The notes under the pieces: generated by a model
What the model was told of the DNA's origin: nothing
Databases searched by the model: none
The model's input: only the letters and a program-made list of their open reading frames with translations
Shown here: in pieces, positions 1-5,690 of the stretch
Layout: each line of letters opens with the position of its first letter
How positions within the stretch are numbered: position 1 is the first letter of the stretch
Position numbers and translations under genes: made by a program
DNA from: Selenomonas sp.
GTDB taxonomy: Bacteria > Bacillota_C > Negativicutes > Selenomonadales > Selenomonadaceae
Assembly: GCA_017940705.1 (NCBI GenBank)
Contig: JAGAYB010000033.1
Location: 1-5,740 of the forward strand
Length of the DNA stretch: 5,740 nucleotides
Direction: 5' to 3'

Positions 1-233
1 CGCTGATTCCGGGGATGTATGAGGTCTTTGCGGCAGCGCGCAAGGCAGGCGCCTTGGGAGCCAGCCTTAGCGGTGCAGGCCCCTGTCTGATGGCTTATAC
101 CCTGCAGCGTCACCGTGTGGAAGAAGCCGTTGGTCAGGCTATGCAGGAATGTTTTTTGCGTCATGGCGTAAAGTCTGATATTATGGTATTAGATTTAGAC
201 ACACGCGGAGCGCATATATTAAATGATAGATGA
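1..233 (+). CDS. thrB: Homoserine kinase, C-terminal part (5' end outside window)
   Basis: This is the last 77 codons of a GHMP-family kinase, cut by the left edge and read in the frame starting at base 3. The visible part has the glycine-rich third GHMP motif, GALGASLSGAGP, whose SGAGP core is typical of homoserine kinases. The order, a PGMYEVFAAARKAG helix followed by the motif and a short alpha/beta tail ending VLDLDTRGAHIL, fits ThrB better than other GHMP kinases such as mevalonate kinase or IspE. The enzyme is cytosolic and phosphorylates L-homoserine with ATP to O-phosphohomoserine, the substrate of threonine synthase. The ATP-binding motifs lie outside the window. It ends in TGA and is followed four bases later by a hairpin terminator, so it is probably the last gene of a threonine operon; that operon is not visible here. 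Confidence 0.87.
   Translation, partial: LIPGMYEVFAAARKAGALGASLSGAGPCLMAYTLQRHRVEEAVGQAMQECFLRHGVKSDIMVLDLDTRGAHILNDR
156..184 (+). promoter_or_regulatory. Candidate extended -10 promoter inside the end of thrB
   Basis: TTGCGT (156-161) and TATTAT (179-184) are separated by 17 bases, and TG sits at 176-177 in the extended -10 position. TATTAT matches the consensus at five of six bases and TTGCGT at three. Transcription would start near 190-192 and pass through the hairpin at 237-262 before reaching cca. No better promoter lies in the 47 bases between thrB and cca. The match may be fortuitous because it lies in coding sequence. Confidence 0.3.
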
Positions 234-236
234 GAT

Positions 237-263
237 AAAGCCTTCCCGTATGGGGAGGCTTTT
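237..263 (+). terminator. Hairpin terminator after thrB
   Basis: The arms AAAGCCTTCCC (237-247) and GGGGAGGCTTT (252-262) form an 11-bp stem with one T.G wobble around the loop GTAT. The T run is short (260-263) and is partly the stem itself, so termination may be incomplete. It lies four bases after the thrB stop and separates it from cca. Confidence 0.6.
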
Positions 264-280
264 GTGAATGTGGCGGTAAA

Positions 281-1516
281 ATGACAGAAGATGTATTTGT
301 AAGCAGCCTGCGTCAGGCAGGTGCCAGAGTGTTTATTGTCGGCGGCTGGGTGCGTGATTACCTGCGTCATGTGACGCCGCACGACAAGGATTATCTGGTA
401 TGCAATATCATGGAAACAGACTTTCAGCGGATTTTCCCCGCGGCCAGGCGTGTGGGGAAATCTTTTCCCGTTTATCTGGTGACTATTGACGGACAGGCTG
501 TGGAAGTGGCCTTTGCCAGAAAAGAAGTGAAAACGGGACATGGCTACCGGGGCTTTAAGGTGGATTACAGCCGTGACGTGACCTTGGAAGACGATTTGTT
601 CCGCCGGGATACAACGATTAACAGCATAGCAATGGAACTGCCCGGCAGGGAAATTTTCGACCCCTTTAACGGAAAGGCTGATATTGAATCCGCTATCCTG
701 CGTCCGGTGTCAGACCATTTTGCGGAAGACCCTGTCCGCGCTTTGCGGGCTGCCCGGCAGGGGGCGGAATTTGGCTTTAGCCTGTCACCGGAACTTAAGG
801 AGGCCATGCGGAATTGCCGTCTTGAACTGGCAGATGAGCCGTCTGAGCGTTTATGGCAGGAATTACTGCGTGCCTTGGCTGGACCGAAACCATCGGTGTT
901 TTTTAAGGCATTGCAGGAAACGGGGCTTTTGGCTGTAACCTTCCCGGAAATCCACGCGCTTATCGGCAAGACCCAGCCCGAGGCCTTTCATCCCGAAGGC
1001 GATGCCTTTGTCCATACGATGCTGGTGGTGGATACGGTGGCGGCAGAAACGGAATCGGTACTTGCCAGATTCTGCGGTCTGGTGCATGACCTGGGGAAGG
1101 GGAGAACACCGCAGAAGCTGCTTCCTCACCACTATGGACATGAGGAAACAGGGACAGAAGTGCTGTCCGCCTGGAATAAGCGGATGACTATGCCGAAAAA
1201 ATTTATGCAGGCAGGTTTGTTTGTCATCCGCCAGCATATGCGCGCTCCCCGGCTGGAAAAACCGGGGAAAATTGTCGATTTACTGCTGGCTGCAGCGGCA
1301 GCGCCGCTAACGGTAAGCAACTTTCAGGCGGTGATCAGGGCAGACCATCACAGCCTGCCGCCTTATTTACAGCAGGCGGATAAAATAATCGCCCGTTTGC
1401 AGAGCGTAAATGGCCGAAATGCGCCCCAAGGCTTGAAGGGAGCGCAAATCGGCGCATGGGTTCGCGCGGAACAGGCAAAAATATATCAGAGAATGCAAGG
1501 TGACTGGAAAAAATGA
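281..1516 (+). CDS. cca: CCA tRNA nucleotidyltransferase with HD domain (E. coli type)
   Basis: Builds or repairs the 3' CCA end of tRNAs from CTP and ATP without a template. The 411-residue protein opens with the class II nucleotidyltransferase head: GG at 21-22, VRD at 24-26, and the metal-binding pair D35/D37 in HDKDY. Motif RRDTTIN is at 108-114, and EDPVRALR at 149-156 carries the nucleotide-selecting E/D/R residues. An HD phosphohydrolase domain follows, with H237, H245, HD at 269-270 and the HHYGH cluster at 283-287. Length and order match the E. coli multifunctional enzyme (412 aa), whose HD domain has phosphatase and 2',3'-cyclic phosphodiesterase activity. The ATG at 281 is the first usable start and gives the normal short lead to the GG motif. 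Its ribosome site (GGCGG, 272-276) is weak. The stop overlaps the next start in ATGA. Confidence 0.93.
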   Translation: MTEDVFVSSLRQAGARVFIVGGWVRDYLRHVTPHDKDYLVCNIMETDFQRIFPAARRVGKSFPVYLVTIDGQAVEVAFARKEVKTGHGYRGFKVDYSRDVTLEDDLFRRDTTINSIAMELPGREIFDPFNGKADIESAILRPVSDHFAEDPVRALRAARQGAEFGFSLSPELKEAMRNCRLELADEPSERLWQELLRALAGPKPSVFFKALQETGLLAVTFPEIHALIGKTQPEAFHPEGDAFVHTMLVVDTVAAETESVLARFCGLVHDLGKGRTPQKLLPHHYGHEETGTEVLSAWNKRMTMPKKFMQAGLFVIRQHMRAPRLEKPGKIVDLLLAAAAAPLTVSNFQAVIRADHHSLPPYLQQADKIIARLQSVNGRNAPQGLKGAQIGAWVRAEQAKIYQRMQGDWKK

Positions 1517-2883
1517 CGAGGCTGCGAAAATACAAAGCCTATATAATTATTTTTGCGCTGACGGTTACGACCATAGGCGGAGCTTTAGGGGCGATACTCT
1601 ATCAGCAGAATTTGCAGCATGACAGGGAGGCCCGGAATATACAGATGATGGAAACCAGCCGCGTAACGCCGGTATCTTTTTCGCCGATTATCGAGTGGGA
1701 AAAAGATATAAACGCGGTATTCTATGAAGTGGAATTTTTTACTTCCCGTCCCCTGTATATAAAGGCGGACAGTGAATCGCCGTCAGCGGATTTTCGTTCC
1801 CGGCGCGTATATCAAAACCGCTATAATCCGCCCTTGGAGGATTTTGCCGGTGATGTATTGGGCAGCAAGCCGGTTTACTGGCGTGTCCGATCCATGGATT
1901 TTGACGGCAAGCCCCTGACTGCGTTCAGCAAATTGCAGGAATTGTGGACAAGCGCGGATATTCCGCCAATGAATGCGCCTTTGCCGGTGACGGAATATTC
2001 CGGGGCAAACGGTCATGTACTGCTTTATCCCGTGTATCACTGGGTACAGCAGGCAAAGGCGAAAAGCTATGAGATAGCCTTGTACGATGATAATCCCGTC
2101 AGCAATCCGGCGGCAGCGACGCTGGCTGTCTTGCAGGCTGACATGTCAGAACTCTATGATACTGAACCACGCCCCTACAGCAAGGGCTTTTACTGGCGTG
2201 TGCGTTCCTTTGATGAGAATGGTCAGCCGCTTGGAAGCTGGTCAGAGCCCCAGTACTATAGGGCTTCTCCTGAGGACCGCTGGGAAGTCGGTGTGCTGGG
2301 TGACAGCATCAGTCATGGCGGCGGTCATTTTTCCTTTGGCCCGGCAGATTTTGAGTTTAGCTATTTAAGTTATTTGTCATTTCCGACGATAAATTTATCC
2401 GAGAGCGGTGATACGGCCAAAATGACATTAAACCGTTTTGACCGTGATGTACTGCCGTTTCATCCGCGCTATCTGCTGATTATGACTGGCAGCAACAGCC
2501 TGCGCGCAGGCGAAGACCCACAGGGCGTTATTGAATGTTTAAAGGAAATACAGCGGCGCTGTATAGAAAATGACATAAGACCCATACTATTGACTCTCCC
2601 GGCAATAAATCCCGACAATATTCAGCATATCTTTCAGGAGGGCACTGCCCCGGACTGGCAGCTGCGTTTTGCGGCGGTAAATGCTTATATCCGTACTCAG
2701 GTGCATATTGATACGGCAGCAGCCATCAATTCTCCCGGCGGCCTGCTGCCGACAAAATATGGCCTTGACGGGCTGCATCCCGATGCCTCTGGCAAGAAGC
2801 TCATGGGCGAGAGGATAAATGCGGATTGGCCCGGAGTTAAACTGCAGGCGGACAAACTGCTTCTTCAGGATGAGGAGGATTAA
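1513..2883 (+). CDS. Membrane-anchored SGNH/GDSL hydrolase with two Fn3-like repeats
   Basis: A 456-residue protein starting with a short basic segment and one hydrophobic helix (about 9-30), so it is probably anchored in the inner membrane with its body outside the cytoplasm. Two related beta-rich repeats follow (about 53-150 and 160-252). Each has a P-x-x-x-W near its start and ends with YWRVRS-(F/M)D-x-(D/N)G-x-PL (122-135 and 227-240), resembling Fn3 domains. From 258 comes an SGNH hydrolase: GDS (263-265, nucleophile S265), block II SGD (298-300, G299), block III GSNS (326-329, N328) and block V DGLHPD (419-424, D419/H422). All four signature residues are present. Such enzymes hydrolyse ester or acetyl groups on lipids or glycans; this substrate is unknown. 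It overlaps cca by 4 bp, with AAGGTG (1497-1502) as ribosome site, and the next gene's AGGAGG lies in its last codons. Confidence 0.82.
   Translation: MTRLRKYKAYIIIFALTVTTIGGALGAILYQQNLQHDREARNIQMMETSRVTPVSFSPIIEWEKDINAVFYEVEFFTSRPLYIKADSESPSADFRSRRVYQNRYNPPLEDFAGDVLGSKPVYWRVRSMDFDGKPLTAFSKLQELWTSADIPPMNAPLPVTEYSGANGHVLLYPVYHWVQQAKAKSYEIALYDDNPVSNPAAATLAVLQADMSELYDTEPRPYSKGFYWRVRSFDENGQPLGSWSEPQYYRASPEDRWEVGVLGDSISHGGGHFSFGPADFEFSYLSYLSFPTINLSESGDTAKMTLNRFDRDVLPFHPRYLLIMTGSNSLRAGEDPQGVIECLKEIQRRCIENDIRPILLTLPAINPDNIQHIFQEGTAPDWQLRFAAVNAYIRTQVHIDTAAAINSPGGLLPTKYGLDGLHPDASGKKLMGERINADWPGVKLQADKLLLQDEED
2873..2878 (+). promoter_or_regulatory. Strong ribosome binding site for the AsmA-like gene
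   Basis: A full AGGAGG lies seven bases before the ATG at 2886, inside the last codons of the SGNH hydrolase gene. It fixes the start and indicates translation from the same transcript as the upstream gene. Confidence 0.85.
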
Positions 2884-2885
2884 CG

Positions 2886-4313
2886 ATGAAACTTTTGTGG
2901 CTCCGAAGACGTTGGAAAAGAGTACTGCTTAGCACTGTGCTTGTTATATTCTTGATTGCCTTTCTGGTGCTGGAAGTTTTCAGCCGCGGAGCCGCAGGTA
3001 TCTTTAATCAGGCCATGAATGAGCAGGATATGCTCAGGGGCACTATCATGGCGGAAAAAATCGTGGCCCATATAAACGGGCATGTAAATTTCACCAATCT
3101 AAAATGGTATGATAACGATGGGAGGCTGCTGCTGCTGGTGCCTGATGGCAGTTTTAAGGCCCGTCCGTGGGATGTTATCACCGGCAATATAAAGTCAACC
3201 ACTTTGCAGGAGCTGACCATAAAGAATGCGGAAGTATCCATTCATCTTGACGATGACATGTCAGTGGACTTCATTCGTCAGTCCCCGGAAATGCACAAGG
3301 TGAAAGAGCATGATGAGGACTGGCAGATGAAAGTCAGCCTGGCGGGGAAGAGTGAAGAGGAACGCAAACGCATCGGTGAATTCCGCCGGCGAAAACGGGC
3401 AGAGAAAATGGCCAGCGATTGGAGCAACTTTGACCGGGAAGAAAAGAAAATCCGTATGAAGCTGCAATTTGAAGACTGTCGTCTGGAGGTATTTTTTAAA
3501 GAACGTCATTATCTGCTGTCACGGGTAAACCTGACGGCTGATATAAATACCGATGATGAAATGAAGCTGAATCTGAACACCGGCGCCTTTGGCGGCACAA
3601 TGATTGGCAATGGCGTGAAATTAAGGGGCACGGTTGATTTTAACGGCACAGATGTGCCTGAGGGGGATTTGCGGCTGGTCTTTATGGAAGTTGACCCGTC
3701 ATCTCTGGATATGGGAATTAACATTCATGACCGAATGACCTTTGAAAGCCGCCTGCGCGGCCCGTTAAATAATTTCGATGGTGACGGCCGCGTAACCATG
3801 AAAGACCTGCATATTCCCGGACTGAGCTTTAAAAATGTCATGGGAAGGCTGGATTATGATGGTGAAAAACTGTATTTTTCCGATGTGGAGGCCGATGTGT
3901 ATGGCGGCCATCTGAAAGCTGACGGGGTCTATGACCTTGATACGCGTTATTACTGCATACACGGCAAGGGGCGGAATTTGCAGGCCAGCAAGGCTCTGCC
4001 GGGAAGTTCCCTGTCCTGCCCTGTGGATTTGGATATAAATCTCTATTCCAAGGGCAGCGGACGGGAAACCACCACCAATGGCAGCTTTACATCCGGCGAA
4101 GGTCGCTACAGTATAATTCCGTTCAAACGGATTTCCGGCCGTTTTGACCAAAGCTATCGCGATTTGAAATTTCATGATGTGATTATTGAATTTGCCGGTT
4201 TTACGGTGCATACAGAGGGGCTGAGGATTAAGAACAATAAGCTCACCCTTGCCCCGATAAAATTACGGGATATTGACGGCAATTCCCTTGCCACCATTGA
4301 CCCTTACGAGTAA
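2886..4313 (+). CDS. AsmA-like membrane-anchored envelope protein
   Basis: A 475-residue protein with a basic N-terminus (RRRWKR, 7-12) and one hydrophobic helix (about 13-31), then a long body rich in alternating beta strands. The segment about 293-350 (GPLNNFDGDGRVTMKDL..., then YGGHLKADGVYDLDT) has the repeating 'glycine turn, strand, G-x-L-x-x-DG-x-L' pattern of AsmA and TamB proteins. Those are thought to be beta-groove proteins that handle lipids between inner and outer membrane. Family membership is judged by pattern only and the protein is short compared with TamB. A charged, probably helical insert (about 135-190, rich in E/K/R) interrupts the beta pattern. The start is set by AGGAGG seven bases upstream. 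Only two bases separate it from the SGNH hydrolase gene, so the two are probably co-transcribed and both act at the envelope. Confidence 0.65.
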   Translation: MKLLWLRRRWKRVLLSTVLVIFLIAFLVLEVFSRGAAGIFNQAMNEQDMLRGTIMAEKIVAHINGHVNFTNLKWYDNDGRLLLLVPDGSFKARPWDVITGNIKSTTLQELTIKNAEVSIHLDDDMSVDFIRQSPEMHKVKEHDEDWQMKVSLAGKSEEERKRIGEFRRRKRAEKMASDWSNFDREEKKIRMKLQFEDCRLEVFFKERHYLLSRVNLTADINTDDEMKLNLNTGAFGGTMIGNGVKLRGTVDFNGTDVPEGDLRLVFMEVDPSSLDMGINIHDRMTFESRLRGPLNNFDGDGRVTMKDLHIPGLSFKNVMGRLDYDGEKLYFSDVEADVYGGHLKADGVYDLDTRYYCIHGKGRNLQASKALPGSSLSCPVDLDINLYSKGSGRETTTNGSFTSGEGRYSIIPFKRISGRFDQSYRDLKFHDVIIEFAGFTVHTEGLRIKNNKLTLAPIKLRDIDGNSLATIDPYE

Positions 4314-4332
4314 ATGACCTTTCGCCCCTTGC

Positions 4333-4375
4333 ATTTTGTTCCCAAATAGTACAAAATAGAAATACATTCTTTGGG
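4333..4375 (+). repeat. Overlapping inverted repeats upstream of the UPF0158 gene
   Basis: In the 80-bp gap, ATTTTGT (4333-4339) and ACAAAAT (4351-4357) form perfect 7-bp arms around 11 bases. CCCAAA (4341-4346) also pairs with TTTGGG (4370-4375), ending seven bases before the AAGGAG ribosome site (4382-4387). The two pairings interleave, so they could be alternative RNA folds, or the first could be a protein operator. A weak promoter, TTGCAT (4329-4334) with CAAAAT (4352-4357) at 17-base spacing, overlaps the first repeat. No T run follows, so this is not a terminator. The AT-rich context makes chance arms possible. Confidence 0.35.
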
Positions 4376-4393
4376 GGAGGTAAGGAGAAACCC

Positions 4394-4807
4394 ATGAAAG
4401 TTAATTTACAGGAACTGTCGAAGGCTTTGTCCATGTCTGACATGCATCAGGGGTATATTGATATTGAGAGCGGCAGAGTGATTTTCTTGCAGGATGATTT
4501 AGGCGAGGAAGAAGCTCTGAATCATGTTTTTGATATTGAGGAGGACTGGCAGCATTATCTGCCGCTGCCCAACGCTGTTGACGCAGAGGAAGGTGCGATG
4601 ATGCAGCGCTTTGCCGACAGCCAGCGTCCCGAGGTTAAGGCGCGGCTTAACGGCGTTTTGCAGGGAACCTCGCCGGCACTTAAATTCCGCCAGCAGGTAA
4701 AGCATTTGCTGCTGCAAAAGGCATGGGATAATTTCTGTCAGGAAGAGTATAAGATTATAGCGCGTAATTTCTGTGAGGAAAATGCGCTCGAATATGAGGA
4801 AGCCTAA
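4394..4807 (+). CDS. UPF0158 family protein
   Basis: A soluble, acidic 137-residue protein with no signal peptide or membrane segment. It has the UPF0158 pattern: an N-terminal helix (KVNLQELSKAL), then a strand pair bearing 'Y-x-D-x-E-S/T-G-x-V' (21-29). This is followed by an acidic stretch, 'LPLP' (56-59), 'M-x-R-F' (70-73), a helical part with 'ARLNGVLQG' (83-91) and 'KFRQQV' (97-102), and the typical end W-x-x-F...IARNFCEEN (111-130). The molecular role of this family is not established to my knowledge. The start follows AAGGAG (4382-4387) by six bases. The stop overlaps the next start in TAATG, so the two proteins are probably made together. It is separated from the AsmA-like gene by 80 bp without a terminator, so it could share that transcript or have its own weak promoter. 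Confidence 0.78.
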   Translation: MKVNLQELSKALSMSDMHQGYIDIESGRVIFLQDDLGEEEALNHVFDIEEDWQHYLPLPNAVDAEEGAMMQRFADSQRPEVKARLNGVLQGTSPALKFRQQVKHLLLQKAWDNFCQEEYKIIARNFCEENALEYEEA

Positions 4808-5277
4808 TGTTTATGATACAGTGTTATGCCCTGTTCTGGCTGTTTGTTACAGGTTCATCCTTGAAAATGCTGATGGACAGGCTGAATAATAATAACGAAG
4901 AAGCGCAGCAGGAGCACCGGGAGGAAATTGAGTCCATGGGAAAATTCTTTTCCGGGGAATATATCGGCCGGATGTTTATTATTGTCGGTGCACTGCTCTT
5001 GCTTATCGACTGCGTGGGGATGTTCTTTGCCTATCAGTATGTGGATTTCCGGCCTTGGCAGCTGGGCGCCTTTTATCTGGCAGCTGTGGCCGTACTTATT
5101 GATGCCAGCCACAATTTTTATCAGCTCCGGGCTTTGCGGGCAGATTCTGCTGATGTAACAGCTATTTTGCTGGAGCAGCTGGATGATGTTGAGTCGCCTT
5201 GGACGTTATTGTCGTTGGTAACAATTGGTGCCAAGCTGTTGTTGTCTGTGCTGCTGGTTTTGTGGACGATATTTTAA
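4807..5277 (+). CDS. Small four-helix membrane protein of unknown function
   Basis: A 156-residue protein that I do not assign to a family. Four hydrophobic stretches are visible at about 3-20, 55-76, 86-103 and 132-155. A charged loop at 21-48 (asparagine run NNNN at 27-30, then many Glu, Gln and Arg) links the first two, and an acidic loop with DAD/EQLDDVE character (112-129) precedes the last. No catalytic motif or transporter signature stands out. The first ATG is preferred because AGGA (4797-4800) lies six bases upstream; a second ATG two codons later is possible. The start shares one base with the UPF0158 stop (TAATG), which implies translational coupling and suggests, without proving, a shared function. 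The gene ends shortly before a strong terminator. Confidence 0.75.
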   Translation: MFMIQCYALFWLFVTGSSLKMLMDRLNNNNEEAQQEHREEIESMGKFFSGEYIGRMFIIVGALLLLIDCVGMFFAYQYVDFRPWQLGAFYLAAVAVLIDASHNFYQLRALRADSADVTAILLEQLDDVESPWTLLSLVTIGAKLLLSVLLVLWTIF

Positions 5278-5341
5278 AGCAAAAATCTCATAGTACATAA
5301 GTCCGTTGACGAAAAACTTTCGCGTCAACGGATTTTTTGCT
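5278..5341 (+). terminator. Intrinsic terminator closing the UPF0158/membrane-protein unit
   Basis: TCCGTTGACG (5302-5311) pairs perfectly with CGTCAACGGA (5323-5332) around an 11-base loop, followed by six T (5333-5338). Outside it, AGCAAAAA (5278-5285) can pair with TTTTTTGCT (5333-5341) with one bulged T, giving a longer structure. On the opposite strand the stem is followed by a poor T run, so it acts mainly on + strand transcripts. Confidence 0.88.
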
Positions 5342-5351
5342 AAATTGCAGT

Positions 5352-5380
5352 TTGTCTTTGTAGCCGCTCTTAATTTTATT
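5352..5380 (+). promoter_or_regulatory. Candidate promoter just before the structured element
   Basis: TTGTCT (5352-5357) and TTTATT (5375-5380) each match consensus at four of six bases and are 17 bases apart. Initiation would fall near 5387-5388, exactly where the outermost helix of the structured element begins. The region is AT-rich, so the match is only suggestive, and it conflicts with the G.U evidence favouring the other strand. Confidence 0.25.
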
Positions 5381-5387
5381 CGTTACA

Positions 5388-5593
5388 GCTCAGCTTGGCG
5401 GAGGTGGGAATACTTTTTCTCCGCGCCACTAAATGACCCACATGCAAAATATCGTCTTATAGTGACCTTGCGCCGGGCAGGCCAACGGCGCGTCTTTCAC
5501 CTCAGCGTTCAGTTAATGCTGTTTGTGGGCCAGCCCTCACTTTGTTCGGGCAGTCGTTCCGCTGCGAAAAAGCATCCCCACCTCCACCTGAGC
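5388..5593 (-). ncRNA. Candidate structured RNA (or miniature inverted-repeat element)
   Basis: A 206-base element with no convincing ORF. GCTCA (5388-5392) pairs with TGAGC (5589-5593). After a four-base bulge, 5397-5419 pairs along 23 positions with 5566-5588. Inside, GACCCACA (5435-5442) pairs with TGTGGGCC (5524-5531). Local hairpins are GCGCCG/CGGCGC (5470-5475 and 5486-5491, perfect, 10-base loop) and CAGCGTT/AATGCTG (5503-5509 and 5515-5521). On one side of the interior, GCCC/GGGC (5533-5536/5548-5551) and GCAG/CTGC (5550-5553/5562-5565) can form. Three sites in the 23-bp helix and one in the 8-bp helix are A.C on the + strand but G.U on the - strand, favouring - strand transcription; the CAGC hairpin shows the reverse at one site. 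Size, rod-like closing helix and interior bubble resemble 6S RNA, but I do not recognise its sequence. A MITE is the main alternative; no target duplication is seen. Confidence 0.42.
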
Positions 5594-5651
5594 AAATGTA
5601 TGTATCAAACCGCTTGGTTTCGGCGGTAAGCAGACAATTACATCGATGTGC
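5594..5651. other. Gene-free spacer with small palindromes
   Basis: No ORF or clear promoter is seen. It holds AAACC/GGTTT (5607-5611 and 5616-5620) and the mutually exclusive ACCGC/GCGGT (5609-5613 and 5623-5627). It also holds a perfect 10-bp palindrome ACATCGATGT (5640-5649), a possible protein-binding site, though one this short can arise by chance. Confidence 0.3.
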
Positions 5652-5681
5652 TTGTTACGAGAAGGGACGAGTTCGTGACAA
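5652..5681 (+). repeat. 9-bp inverted repeat upstream of a TATAAT box, possible operator
   Basis: TTGTTACGA (5652-5660) and TCGTGACAA (5673-5681) are inverted around 12 bases, with one imperfect position that is a T.G wobble on the + strand. Inside, ACGAG recurs at a 10-base step (5657-5661 and 5667-5671). The right arm ends three bases before TATAAT, covering the place of a -35 element, as expected of a regulator site. No regulator family is recognised. Confidence 0.35.
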
Positions 5682-5684
5682 ATG

Positions 5685-5690
5685 TATAAT
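5685..5690 (+). promoter_or_regulatory. Consensus -10 box of a rightward promoter
   Basis: A perfect TATAAT, with no good -35 hexamer at 16-18 bases upstream; the inverted repeat at 5652-5681 occupies that space. Transcription would start near 5697 and run off the right edge. The 40-odd bases that follow contain no start codon with a ribosome site, so the product begins outside the window or is an RNA. Confidence 0.4.

Noticed and set aside
161..541. 126-codon - strand ORF across the thrB/cca junction
   Set aside because: It lies opposite two recognisable genes and across a terminator, with no familiar sequence features; a shadow frame.
3765..4211. 148-codon - strand ORF
   Set aside because: It is opposite the AsmA-like gene, whose frame has a strong RBS and a family-like pattern; no ribosome site or domain on the - strand.
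5388..5593. Integron attC site or IS end
   Set aside because: No attC core sites and no transposase nearby. Flanks (cgttaca and aaatgta) show no target duplication, although a MITE is not fully excluded.
5388..5593. tmRNA, SRP RNA, cobalamin riboswitch or T-box
   Set aside because: I looked for their hallmark sequences on both strands (tmRNA T-arm and tag, SRP GGAAGGAAGCAGC-like loop, B12 box, T-box sequence) and found none.
5306..5629. 107-codon + strand ORF starting with TTG
   Set aside because: It begins inside the terminator stem, has no ribosome site, runs across the structured element and its protein shows no recognisable pattern.
5594..5687. CAAATGTAT direct repeat (5593-5601 and 5679-5687)
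   Set aside because: Only nine AT-rich bases, two copies, and no related structure between them; likely chance.
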